NCBI GenBank assembly: GCA_041398245.1
Contig: JAWKVC010000015.1
Coordinates: 54,120 to 118,119, forward strand
DNA from: UBA7672 sp041398245
GTDB taxonomy: Bacteria > Pseudomonadota > Alphaproteobacteria > Caulobacterales > Hyphomonadaceae
Direction: 5' to 3'
DNA length: 64,000 bases
In this document: positions 25,445-33,866 of the stretch, in pieces
Position numbering within the stretch: position 1 is the first letter of the stretch
Layout: every line of letters starts with the position of its first letter
Translations under genes and position numbers: made by a program
Notes under the pieces: model-generated
What the model was told of the DNA's origin: nothing
What the model saw: only the letters and a program-made list of their open reading frames with translations
The model's database searches: none

Positions 25445-26346
25445 ACTGGCTTACGAACCTGCCTCCCGGGCTGAAGTCGATCTTCGCCAAGCGGGAGGAC
25501 ACCGAGGGCGACGACCTCTGGGTCAAGTGCCCCAAGACGGGCGAGCTGGTCTACCGGCAGGAGCTTGAGAGCGCCTACTGGGTGACGCCGTCGGGCGCGC
25601 ACATGCGCATCAGCCCCGAGCAGCGCTTCGAATACATGTTCGATGGCGGCCTGTGGACGGACATCCCGATGCCGCCTGTTCCCAAGGACCCGCTGAAGTT
25701 CAAGGACGACAAGCGTTACACCGACCGCCTGAAGTCCGCGAAAGCCAAGACCGGCCGCGACGACTGCATGGCGGCGGCGCATGGCGAGATCAACGGACGC
25801 AAGGCCGTGATCCTGGTGCAGGACTTCGCCTTCATGGGCGGTTCGCTCGGCATGGCTGCGGGCGAGGCCTTCATCAAGGCCGCCGAGGTCGCGGTGGCGC
25901 GCAAGGCCGCCTTCATCGTCGTCACCGCCTCGGGCGGTGCGCGGATGCAGGAATCCTCCTTCGCGCTGATGCAGATGCCGCGCACGGTTCTGGCGGTGCA
26001 GGACGTGAAGCACGCCCGGCTTCCCTACATTGTCGTGCTGTCCGACCCGACCTCGGGCGGCGTGCTGGCGTCCTACGCCATGCTGGGTGATGTCCACATC
26101 GCCGAGCCGGGCGCGCAGCTGGCCTTCACGGGCCCGCGCGTGATCGAGTCGACGATCCGCGAGAAGCTGCCGGAAGGCTTCCAGCGTTCGGAGTTCCTGC
26201 GCGAGCGGGGCATGGTCGACATCGTCTGCCACCGCAAGGAGCTGACGGCGACCATCGGCGCTGTTCTCGGCATGTTGATGCCGCCCGCGCGTGGCAAGCG
26301 CGCCAAGGTCGCCGCTGCCGCCGAAGAGACAACCGCCGCCAAGTAA
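25441..26346 (+). CDS. accD: Acetyl-CoA carboxylase carboxyltransferase beta subunit
   Basis: A protein of 301 residues starting with TTG inside the trpA stop. The crotonase-fold core is clear: KAVILVQDFAFMGGSLGMAAGE, VVTASGGARMQES, LSDPTSGGVLASYAM, AEPGAQLAFTGPRVIE. The N-terminal zinc ribbon of the family is degraded. Only one of the four cysteines remains (WVKCPKTGEL), and the second pair is replaced by WVTPSGAHMRI. It transfers CO2 from carboxybiotin to acetyl-CoA with AccA. trpA-accD-folC is a conserved alphaproteobacterial order. Confidence 0.95.
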   Translation: MNWLTNLPPGLKSIFAKREDTEGDDLWVKCPKTGELVYRQELESAYWVTPSGAHMRISPEQRFEYMFDGGLWTDIPMPPVPKDPLKFKDDKRYTDRLKSAKAKTGRDDCMAAAHGEINGRKAVILVQDFAFMGGSLGMAAGEAFIKAAEVAVARKAAFIVVTASGGARMQESSFALMQMPRTVLAVQDVKHARLPYIVVLSDPTSGGVLASYAMLGDVHIAEPGAQLAFTGPRVIESTIREKLPEGFQRSEFLRERGMVDIVCHRKELTATIGAVLGMLMPPARGKRAKVAAAAEETTAAK

Positions 26347-26437
26347 TCTGACGCGATCGCAGGCCGGAGCGCCAGCCCATCACGGGAAGGTGGTTTCTCA
26401 GCCGCGCGCGCGACCCTAGACTGCCGACTGCGGAGCT

Positions 26438-27775
26438 GTGCATCCGCCTATCCGGGATGCAACCGCCTTGGCCGACGCCGCCATCGTAAGCGCTGAACTG
26501 GACCGCTTCAGGTCCTCCTCCGCCGCGCGCGTCGCGCCGGTGTTCGGGACGGCGCACATCCGCAGGGCGCTGGTGACGATGGGTGATCCGCAGGATCGCA
26601 TACCGCCGGCCATCCATCTGACGGGCACCAATGGCAAGGGCTCGACCGGGGCATTCATCCGCGCCATGGCCGAAGCCGCCGGCCTCAAGGTGCATGCCTT
26701 CACATCGCCGCACCTGACGCGTGTCAACGAGCGCATCCGCGTCGCGGGTAAGCTGGTGGAAGACGCCGAGCTGGCCGACGTGCTGGCTGACATCTGGCGG
26801 CGGACCGAACAACTCACCTATTTCGAGGCGCTGACCACGGCGGCCTTCTGCCTGTTCGCGCATCACCGCGCGGACCTGTCGATCATCGAGGTCGGGGCGG
26901 GCGGGGCGACCGACGCCACCAATGTGATGACCAGGCCCGCGGCCTGCGCCGTGACGCCGATCAGCCGCGATCACGAAGCGATGTTCGGGATATCGGGCGT
27001 TGCGGCGATCGCCCGCGTGAAGGCCGGCATCTTCCGCGAAGGCGTTCCCGCGATCATTGCGGACCAGCCGGCAATCGCGCTGGGCGTGCTGCGTGAGGAA
27101 GCGCGCACGGTCGGCGCGAAGGTACTGGAATCGGGCGACGACTGGCAGGCGCGCTGGGAAGGCGATGCTTTCGTCTATGAAGGCCGAAGCCTGTCGGTGC
27201 GTTCGCCATGGCTTGGCCTGCGCGGCCAGCATCAGGCCCAGAATGCGGGCGCGGCCTGCGCCGTACTGGAGGCCATCAACGATCCCTGCATCAGGTCGGA
27301 GCACATGGCGGCCGGCCTGCGCGAGGCGACATGGCCGGCGCGGCTGCAGAAGCTTAAGCCGGGACCACTGGCGAAGGACCACGATGTCTGGATCGACGCG
27401 GCGCACAATCCCGGCGGCGCCGCAACGCTGGCCCGGGCGATCGGACAGGCGAAACAGGATGGCGGCCGCGCGGCCCTCGTGTTTGCGATCCAGGGCGTGA
27501 AGGATGTCGAGGGCGTGCTGGGCGAACTTGTCCGCGTTGCCGGCGAGATCATCGTCTGTCCGCTGCCGGACAGCGGCGGCCAGGAGGGCGGACCCGGCGC
27601 TGACCCTGCGCATGTCGCTGGCATTGCGCGGACGCTGGGCGCCGATGTCAGCGAGGCGGAGACGCTTGAACGGGCTGTGGCGCACGCGCAGGAAAATGCG
27701 TCGCGCATCTATGTGTGCGGCTCTGTCTATCTCTGCGGCGCGGCGCTGATGGCGAATGGCGAGGCGATTGAGTAG
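26438..27775 (+). CDS. folC: Bifunctional folylpolyglutamate synthase / dihydrofolate synthase
   Basis: A protein of 445 residues starting with GTG preceded by GGAG. Mur-ligase fold: the P-loop HLTGTNGKGSTGAFIRAMAE near residue 60, the omega loop with FTSPHLTRVNERIRV, the Mg site EVGAGGATDATNV, the C-terminal WPARLQ, and IDAAHNPGGA. It adds glutamate to dihydropteroate and tetrahydrofolates. It is 91 bases downstream of accD and completes the trpA-accD-folC unit. Confidence 0.95.
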   Translation: MHPPIRDATALADAAIVSAELDRFRSSSAARVAPVFGTAHIRRALVTMGDPQDRIPPAIHLTGTNGKGSTGAFIRAMAEAAGLKVHAFTSPHLTRVNERIRVAGKLVEDAELADVLADIWRRTEQLTYFEALTTAAFCLFAHHRADLSIIEVGAGGATDATNVMTRPAACAVTPISRDHEAMFGISGVAAIARVKAGIFREGVPAIIADQPAIALGVLREEARTVGAKVLESGDDWQARWEGDAFVYEGRSLSVRSPWLGLRGQHQAQNAGAACAVLEAINDPCIRSEHMAAGLREATWPARLQKLKPGPLAKDHDVWIDAAHNPGGAATLARAIGQAKQDGGRAALVFAIQGVKDVEGVLGELVRVAGEIIVCPLPDSGGQEGGPGADPAHVAGIARTLGADVSEAETLERAVAHAQENASRIYVCGSVYLCGAALMANGEAIE

Positions 27776-27869
27776 GCCTGTCCACAGCGCGTCCGGGCCG
27801 GCTGTGCAAGGTGCGGTCGACATCCCTTCCTTTCCTGTCACAGTGCCCCGCAATCGCAGTGAGAGGGCC

Positions 27870-30716
27870 ATGACGCGCGTTCTGGCGATCCTGTTTGTTT
27901 TTGCGCTTGCGCTGGCCGGACCTGCGTTCGCGCAGGCGACTGCAAAGCCGTGGGCGCACGAGCAGAGCGATATCGCGCCGGATCCGGCGGTGAGGTTTGG
28001 CGTGCTGCCGAACGGCATGCGCTATGCGCTGCGGCACAATGCTCTTCCAAAGAGCGCCGTTTCCATCCGGTTCACTTTCGCGTTTGGCTCGCTGTACGAG
28101 ACGGACGCGGAACAGGGGTTGGCGCATTTCATCGAGCACATGGCCTTCAACGGCTCGCAGAATGTGCCCGAAGGCGAGATGGTGAAAATTCTCGAGCGAC
28201 TGGGTCTCGCCTTCGGCGCCGACACCAACGCGTCGACCGGGCAGGATTTTACCACCTACATGCTGGAGCTGCCCAACGCAGCTGACGGGTTGGTGGATGA
28301 GAGTCTGTTCCTGCTGCGCGAGATCGCGAGCGAGCTGAACTTCAGTCAGTCGGCAATCGATCGCGAGCGCGGGATCGTCATGTCGGAATGGCGGAAGGGC
28401 GAGAATTTCCAGCGCCGGCGCAACGAACAGCAGCTCGGCTTCCTGCTGCCCGGCGCCCGGGCGGCCAACCGCATGCCGATCGGACTGGCTCCGGTTATCG
28501 AGACGGCGACCCGCGAGCAGATGGTAAGTCTCTATCAGCGCTACTACCGGCCGGAACGGGCGACGCTGCTGATCGTTGGCGACTTCGACGTCGACGCCAT
28601 GGAACAGAAGATTGTCGCGCGGTTTGGCGGCTGGCAGGGGCAGGGAGAGCCGGGTCAGGAACCGGATCTGTCCTACACGCTGCCCGAGCGGTCTTCAGAG
28701 GCTTCGGTGTTCGTGCACGAGGATGGCGGCGATACGATCGCCGTCTATTCGCTGTCGCCCTATGTCGATGATGTCGATACGCTGGCGCAGCGGCGCGATG
28801 ACAACATGCTGATGTTCGGCATTGGCGCAGTGCAGCGGCGGTTGGCTCCGTTGGCCAATGCAGAGGATGCGCCGTTCCGCAGTGTCGGTCTTTCAACCGG
28901 TGATCTTCTGCGCGCCGCCGACGTAGCCGGTGGATCGGTCTCGTTTGCCCCGGGTGAATGGCGTCCCGCCCTTGCTGCACTGGAGCATGAATGGCGGCGT
29001 GCGCTCCTGCATGGATTCACCGCCGCGGAAATCGAGGCGCAGGTCGAGGCCTTCCGCACCAGCCAACGGAACCAGGCCGAACGCGAGGAGACGCGCACAA
29101 CCGGCGCGCTGATGAACGCCCTGCTGGCGTCGGTGCAGAATGACACGGTCTTTGCAACGCCATCATCCGGTCTTGCGCGGTTCGAGAGCTGGGCCGGTGA
29201 CGTGACGCCGGCGACCGTGCACGAGGCCTTTGCATCGCATATGGCCATGCGTTCGCCCCTTTTCTTCGTGTCCTCGACGGTGGATGAGCCGGGGCTGGCG
29301 GACAAAGTGGTGGAAGCGTGGCGCGAGAGCGGCAAGGAGGCTGTCACGCCGCCCGAGGCCCGGAAGCGCCTGCCTTTCGCCTACACGAACTTCGGCAAAC
29401 CCGGCCAGGTCGTGAAGGACGAGCGGCTTGAGGATATCGGCGTGCGCCTCGTGACGTTCGATAACAATGTGCGTCTGAATCTCAAGAAGACTGACTTCAC
29501 GCGCAACTCGGTGCAGATGTCCCTGCGCGTCGGGCAGGGGTTGCTTGATTTTCCCGAGGAGCCTTTCGGGCTGGGTTCGCTTATGTCGGCGTTTGCAGCC
29601 GGTGGGCTCGGCAAGCATTCGATCGACGATCTGCGCGCCATTCTTCAGGGGCGGGTGGCCGCGGCGCGATTTGGCGCCGGCGGGACATCGTTTGGAGGAA
29701 CCTATTCAACAACGCCGGCTGACCTTGAGCTGCAGCTGCGGTTGCTGGCGGCCTATGTGACCGATCCGGGCTATCGCCCCGAAGCCGAAAAGCGCTGGCG
29801 CCAGAATGTCGTGTTGAGCTGGCCGCGCGCGGATGCAACCGCGCAGATGGTGTGGGCGGCGCAGGGCGTTCGCACGCTTGTGGGCGGCGACAAGCGGATC
29901 GGAAACGATCCGGATGATGGCGCCGTATTCCGCTCCTTCGTGGAGCTGCGCCACTATCTGACCCCGGTTCTCGAACATGGCCCCATTGAGATCGCCGTTG
30001 TCGGCGACATCGACGAGGATGCGGTGATCCGGCTGGTGGCGCGGACCTTCGGGGCGCTGCTGGCGCGCGAACCCAGGCCTTCGAAATGGCGGGCGGAGCG
30101 GCCCGTGACGTTTCGGGATGATCGTTCGCCTGTCGTGCTCGCGCATGCCGGGGAGGCGAGCCAGGCGCTGGCTTATATCTACTGGCCGGTGACGGGCGTG
30201 GACCCCGACGCCGATCCGCAGACTGTCAGGGTGATCGCCGTAACCGCCGCGATCATGCGTCTGAAAGTGATCGAGGCGATCCGCGAGCGGCTCGGCGCGA
30301 CCTATTCGCCAACCGCAGGCGCGACGATTTCCAGCATCTATTCCGGCTTTGGCTATGTCAGCGCCGGAGCGGAGGTGAAACCAGAGGATGTCGAGCGTGT
30401 TCTGGCGGCGCTGCGGGACATCGCGGCGGACATGCGGGCGGGCGACATATCCGATGACGAGTTTCTGCGCGCGGTGACCCCGTCGCTGGAAATCCTGCCT
30501 CAGAACGCGACCTCCAATGCGTACTGGCTGAGCCTGATCTCGCAGGCGCAGACGCGGCCCGACGTGATGGAGCGCAACCGCCTCGAGACAATCGAGGCGA
30601 GCGTCCGGGCCATTACAAAGGCGGATGTGATCGGCGCGGCGCAGAAGTGGCTGGTCCCGGAAAATGCGCGCGAGGCCTATGTCCTGCCGGCGGCTAAGCA
30701 CGAAACGACAGACTAG
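27870..30716 (+). CDS. M16 family zinc metallopeptidase, secreted
   Basis: A protein of 948 residues from the ATG at 27870, chosen because it starts a clean signal peptide (MTRVLAILFVFALALAGPAF, cleavage after AFAQA). The first M16 domain carries the inverted zinc motif HFIEH (His86, Glu89, His90), with the distal Glu in the DESLFLLREIASEL region. Four roughly 220-residue M16 units can be followed, the second half being the inactive partner (RLGATYSPTAGATISS near the end). It resembles the periplasmic pitrilysin/insulinase-like peptidases, which degrade peptides in a closed chamber. It starts 95 bases after folC. Confidence 0.93.
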   Translation: MTRVLAILFVFALALAGPAFAQATAKPWAHEQSDIAPDPAVRFGVLPNGMRYALRHNALPKSAVSIRFTFAFGSLYETDAEQGLAHFIEHMAFNGSQNVPEGEMVKILERLGLAFGADTNASTGQDFTTYMLELPNAADGLVDESLFLLREIASELNFSQSAIDRERGIVMSEWRKGENFQRRRNEQQLGFLLPGARAANRMPIGLAPVIETATREQMVSLYQRYYRPERATLLIVGDFDVDAMEQKIVARFGGWQGQGEPGQEPDLSYTLPERSSEASVFVHEDGGDTIAVYSLSPYVDDVDTLAQRRDDNMLMFGIGAVQRRLAPLANAEDAPFRSVGLSTGDLLRAADVAGGSVSFAPGEWRPALAALEHEWRRALLHGFTAAEIEAQVEAFRTSQRNQAEREETRTTGALMNALLASVQNDTVFATPSSGLARFESWAGDVTPATVHEAFASHMAMRSPLFFVSSTVDEPGLADKVVEAWRESGKEAVTPPEARKRLPFAYTNFGKPGQVVKDERLEDIGVRLVTFDNNVRLNLKKTDFTRNSVQMSLRVGQGLLDFPEEPFGLGSLMSAFAAGGLGKHSIDDLRAILQGRVAAARFGAGGTSFGGTYSTTPADLELQLRLLAAYVTDPGYRPEAEKRWRQNVVLSWPRADATAQMVWAAQGVRTLVGGDKRIGNDPDDGAVFRSFVELRHYLTPVLEHGPIEIAVVGDIDEDAVIRLVARTFGALLAREPRPSKWRAERPVTFRDDRSPVVLAHAGEASQALAYIYWPVTGVDPDADPQTVRVIAVTAAIMRLKVIEAIRERLGATYSPTAGATISSIYSGFGYVSAGAEVKPEDVERVLAALRDIAADMRAGDISDDEFLRAVTPSLEILPQNATSNAYWLSLISQAQTRPDVMERNRLETIEASVRAITKADVIGAAQKWLVPENAREAYVLPAAKHETTD

Positions 30717-30727
30717 AATGCAAGCGA

Positions 30728-30747
30728 CCCGGCTCGCAGGAGCCGGG
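30728..30747. terminator. Hairpin between convergent genes
   Basis: A perfect 8-bp stem, CCCGGCTC / GAGCCGGG, with a GCAG loop. It lies between the stop codons of the M16 peptidase (plus) and motA (minus). There is no long T run on either strand, so it is probably a weak bidirectional terminator. Confidence 0.55.
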
Positions 30748-30782
30748 CCGTGATGCATACACTGTACACTACTCTACTGAAA

Positions 30783-31646
30783 TCAGACCGTGACGGCGTT
30801 GAGCGCCTCTTCCAGCTCCGCAAAGGAAGGTTGGGCTTCGCTCGGAACCTGACCGCGGCCGATCTCGACAGAGACCTGCGCCGCATTGCCGTGCAGGTGG
30901 GCGACCAGCACATCCTTGATGATCTTGTAGAACTGGCCTTCCTCGTCGATCACCTGACCCATGCGGGCAGCGAACGGGCCGACGAAGCCGTAGGCGAGGA
31001 ACACGCCAAGGAAGGTGCCGACCAGCGCCGAGCCGATCAGCTTGCCGAGATATTCTGGCGGCTGGCTGATTGCGCCCATGGTCTTGATGATGCCGAGCAC
31101 AGCCGCAACGATGCCGAGAGCGGGCAGGGCGTCCGCCATGTTCTGGATCGCGTGCGCCGCCTTGTGCGCCTCATGGTGATGCTTCTCGATCTGCTTGTCG
31201 ATGGCTTCCTCGACCTGGTGCGGGTCTTCGAGGTTCATCGTCATCATGCGCAGCGTGTCGCAGATGAGATCGGTGGCGAAGTGGTCTTTCAGGATCTTCG
31301 GATAGTTCTGGAAGATCGTGGAGTCCTTGGGGTTCTCGATGTGCTGTTCGATCGCCACCACGCCCTTTGTCTTCATTGTCTTTGTCAATATGAACAATAG
31401 ACTGAGCAGGTCGGTGTAGTCTTTCGCCTTCCACTTGGCGCCGCCCATGATCTTTCCGAAACCGCCCAGCGCGGCCATCACGGTCTTGAACGAGTTGCCG
31501 ATCAGGAAGGCGCCGACAGCGGCGCCGCCGATCATCATCATCTCGAAAGGCGCAGCCTTGATGATCACGTCGAAATGGCCGCCGGCGAGCATGAAGCCGC
31601 CGAACACCATTACGAAAACAACCACCACCCCGATAATCTGAAACAT
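30783..31646 (-). CDS. motA: Flagellar motor stator protein MotA
   Basis: A protein of 287 residues. Four membrane helices are visible (residues about 1-20, 33-50, 170-190, 200-222). The cytoplasmic loop between TM2 and TM3 has the charged segment typical of MotA (DYTDLLSLLFILTKTM, GVVAIEQHIENP, DHFATDLICDTLRMM). The conserved prolines near TM3/TM4 are in ALGIVAAVLGIIKTMG and the following PPEYLGKLIG. It forms the proton channel with MotB and drives the flagellar rotor through FliG. No motB is adjacent; motA and motB are also separate loci in Caulobacter (established knowledge). Confidence 0.95.
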   Translation of the reverse strand: MFQIIGVVVVFVMVFGGFMLAGGHFDVIIKAAPFEMMMIGGAAVGAFLIGNSFKTVMAALGGFGKIMGGAKWKAKDYTDLLSLLFILTKTMKTKGVVAIEQHIENPKDSTIFQNYPKILKDHFATDLICDTLRMMTMNLEDPHQVEEAIDKQIEKHHHEAHKAAHAIQNMADALPALGIVAAVLGIIKTMGAISQPPEYLGKLIGSALVGTFLGVFLAYGFVGPFAARMGQVIDEEGQFYKIIKDVLVAHLHGNAAQVSVEIGRGQVPSEAQPSFAELEEALNAVTV

Positions 31647-31855
31647 GACGCAGTCCTGCCGTCAGGCATGTTTTTGGTTGTGCCGTTTATGCACGATCAA
31701 GCTTAACGCGCGGTTTGAGTCGCCTCGGGAAAAGGGTTGCCGGGCAGTTAAGACGAGGGACGCGGCGCACGGCGGCGGGAGCGCGCGAGGCCGTTTGCCA
31801 GTCTGACCAAATTTTGCTAACGCTTTCAGGAAGCTGGGCTTCTGGAGGGGCGAAT

Positions 31856-32518
31856 ATGAAGGGCAAGGTTCTGGTCTTCGACGCGGCTGCCGGTACGGGC
31901 ATCGTCAACGGCGAAGACGGCAAGCGCTACGCGTTCACCGCAGCGGACAACAAGAGTCCCAACCCGCCGAAGGCCAATGACGAGGTGGACTTTGTCGCGG
32001 ACGGCGCAAACGCCAAGGACATCTTCGTCGTGACAGCCGCGGCCGCGCCGGCGGCGAGCATCGACATGTCGAAGATCGCGGCCGACCCGAATGTGAAGAA
32101 CATCCTCGCCAAGCCGAACGTGATCTGGGCTGCGATCGTGATCCTCGGATCCCTGATCGGTGGCTACTTCACCGCAATTACGTACATCGGCGGCGGGCCT
32201 TACGGCATGATGGGCGCGGGCGGCTTCTTCTATGCCCTGCTGTTCTTCATCCCGGTCGCCGCGGGTGTGCTGATCTTCTTCGAACTCACCAACCACGCCA
32301 TGACGTCAACGTTCCGGCTGGTCGCTGGCGGCCTTGCCGCTGCCGGACCGATTGTGCTGCCGCTGATCGGCAATGCCTTGCTGCCCGGACTGCTGGGCGC
32401 GGCGGTCTCCATGGGAGGCGGCATGGGCGGCATCCTGTCCGTCGGCAGCATTATCACCATAGCGGGCGGCGTGCTGATCCTGCTGACGCACTTCGGCATC
32501 ATCAAGAAACTCGGCTAA
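31856..32518 (+). CDS. Membrane protein with N-terminal cold-shock-like OB fold
   Basis: A protein of 220 residues from the ATG at 31856 after GGAGGGG. Residues 1-60 (MKGKVLVFDAAAGTGIVNG, KRYAFTAADNK, NDEVDFVADGANAKDIFVV) have the strand order and glycine pattern of a cold-shock/OB domain, but lack the full aromatic RNP motifs. A linker with helix follows. Four hydrophobic segments (about 90-112, 118-140, 150-178, 185-212) rich in Gly and Met end in a short KKLG tail. It may tether a nucleic-acid- or ligand-binding OB fold to the inner membrane, which is inference. It is divergent from motA. Confidence 0.75.
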   Translation: MKGKVLVFDAAAGTGIVNGEDGKRYAFTAADNKSPNPPKANDEVDFVADGANAKDIFVVTAAAAPAASIDMSKIAADPNVKNILAKPNVIWAAIVILGSLIGGYFTAITYIGGGPYGMMGAGGFFYALLFFIPVAAGVLIFFELTNHAMTSTFRLVAGGLAAAGPIVLPLIGNALLPGLLGAAVSMGGGMGGILSVGSIITIAGGVLILLTHFGIIKKLG

Positions 32519-32575
32519 TGCAGTTGCGGCCCTGACCTGCCGGGTTTCGGTCGCTTCACTGCCGCATTCCTGAGG

Positions 32576-32602
32576 CCCCCTGATATCCACGATATCAGGG
32601 GG
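32576..32602 (+). promoter_or_regulatory. Perfect palindrome covering the ribosome-binding site of the DUF1287 gene
   Basis: Arms CCCCCTGATATC (32576-32587) and GATATCAGGGGG (32591-32602) are exact complements around a CAC loop. The right arm contains the AGGGGG that would be the ribosome-binding site for the ATG at 32608. In mRNA the 12-bp stem would hide it. It could instead be a DNA operator, or a terminator for the upstream gene, which ends at 32518; no T tract follows. Confidence 0.6.
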
Positions 32603-32607
32603 TCTTC

Positions 32608-33225
32608 ATGTCTGGCCTCATCGAGCGCCGTCTTTTTCTTGCAGCCGCCGGCGCAGCTTTTCTGGCGCCGCGCGCGTTCGCGCAACCAGCCAGCCAGGAC
32701 CTTGCCTTTCCGCTCAAGGTGGCGGCAGGCGCGGAGTTGCGCGCGAAGAAGTTTGAAATCTACGATCCCGCCTATGTGAAACTCGCCTACCCCATGGGCG
32801 ATGTGGCGGACGATCGGGGCGTGTGCTCCGACACGGTGATCCGCGCCTTCCGCCATGCCGGCGTTGACCTGCAGGTAGAGGTGCATGAGGACATGCGCGC
32901 CAATTTTTCCGCCTATCCCAAGATCTGGGGTCTGACGAAGCCCGACCGCAATATCGATCACCGTCGCGTGCCCAACCTCGAAACGCTGTTCCGGCGGAAG
33001 GGCGGGGCGCGCACGATCAGTGAAAACGCAGCTGACTACCTGCCGGGCGACAGCGTGAGTTGGCGGTTGACCGGCGGCGGCTTGCCTCACATCGGCGTGG
33101 TCACGCGGAAGACGCGGGGCGCACAGCCGCTGATCGCGCACAATATCGGCGCAGGGACCCGGGAAGAGCCATGCCTTTTCGACTGGCCCATCAAGGGCTG
33201 GTTCAGGTTCGAGACCTGGGCTTGA
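32608..33225 (+). CDS. DUF1287 secreted protein
   Basis: A protein of 205 residues with a Tat-like or Sec signal (RRLFLAAAGAAFLAPRAFAQ). The DUF1287 core shows the papain/NlpC-like triad: Cys in DRGVCSDTVIRAFRHAGVDL, His in GGLPHIGVV, and a second His-Asn in IAHNIGAG. The spacing (DMRANFSAYPKIWGL, DRNIDHRRVPNLETLFRR) is typical. A periplasmic amidase or peptidase is likely but unproven for the family. Translation may be controlled by the palindrome over its ribosome-binding site. It is convergent with the cytochrome gene, with 3 bases between stops. Confidence 0.88.
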   Translation: MSGLIERRLFLAAAGAAFLAPRAFAQPASQDLAFPLKVAAGAELRAKKFEIYDPAYVKLAYPMGDVADDRGVCSDTVIRAFRHAGVDLQVEVHEDMRANFSAYPKIWGLTKPDRNIDHRRVPNLETLFRRKGGARTISENAADYLPGDSVSWRLTGGGLPHIGVVTRKTRGAQPLIAHNIGAGTREEPCLFDWPIKGWFRFETWA

Positions 33226-33228
33226 GCC

Positions 33229-33762
33229 TCAGGTCGGCGGCGTCTCGATCAGATGACCTTCCGGCCGCGGCACGTCGCGGAACTGCGCATGGCAGGATGT
33301 GCACCCGCCCATCATGTCGCCGTCGGTGAAGACGAGATCGTCGGCCGAATTCTGCGCCAGCGCCTCGGCAGTCTGCTTCGTCGCCGTGATGACCGTGTCG
33401 CAGGTTTCATCCCACGCCGGGCCTTTCGAGCGACCTGACTGTTGCAGCAGTTCACAGCCATGGATGACATCCTGCGTCGCTTTCACCAGCCGGGCCCAGC
33501 CAGCTTCATCGGCCGGCGCCTCTTCACTTTCAGCGGCGAAGAGCGTTTCGGAACCCGGAATGACGAAGGCGTGCATCACATCGGCGACCGAGGACTGGTC
33601 GGTGATGCTGGCTGGGTCGACGGTCGGGATACGCGGATCATCGCTGGCGGGCGGAGACTCGGCCGTGGGCGGCGGCGTCGCCTCCGCCGTCTTGGTTTCA
33701 TCAGGCTTGGGGGCGCAGGCGGACGCGAGAACAAGGGCGAGGGCAAACAGCGGAATGCGCAT
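33229..33762 (-). CDS. Cytochrome c lipoprotein (cytochrome c'-like)
   Basis: A protein of 177 residues from the ATG at 33762, which has GGGAGG in front. The signal MRIPLFALALVLASAC has lipobox ASAC with Cys16. A Pro-rich tether leads to a helical domain (VMHAFVIPGSETLFAAE, then GWARLVKATQDVIHGCELL). One heme motif, CTSCH (154-158), lies near the C-terminus. A C-terminal CxxCH at the end of a four-helix bundle is typical of cytochrome c'. It would be a membrane-attached periplasmic electron carrier or gas-binding protein. Two further Cys (103, 121) are unusual. Confidence 0.85.
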   Translation of the reverse strand: MRIPLFALALVLASACAPKPDETKTAEATPPPTAESPPASDDPRIPTVDPASITDQSSVADVMHAFVIPGSETLFAAESEEAPADEAGWARLVKATQDVIHGCELLQQSGRSKGPAWDETCDTVITATKQTAEALAQNSADDLVFTDGDMMGGCTSCHAQFRDVPRPEGHLIETPPT

Positions 33763-33866
33763 GACAGAACCTCCCTGTACGGCGCTGGGATCCGAAGCAG
33801 GCGGAAAGTGTCGCGCCGCAAGGCTGCGACCGGGATGAGACGAAACCGCGCGCCTGCCGGCGTGGA

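Noticed and set aside
26126..28018. Open frame of 630 codons on the minus strand
   Set aside because: It spans accD, folC and the M16 gene start in antisense; all three are firmly identified on the plus strand.
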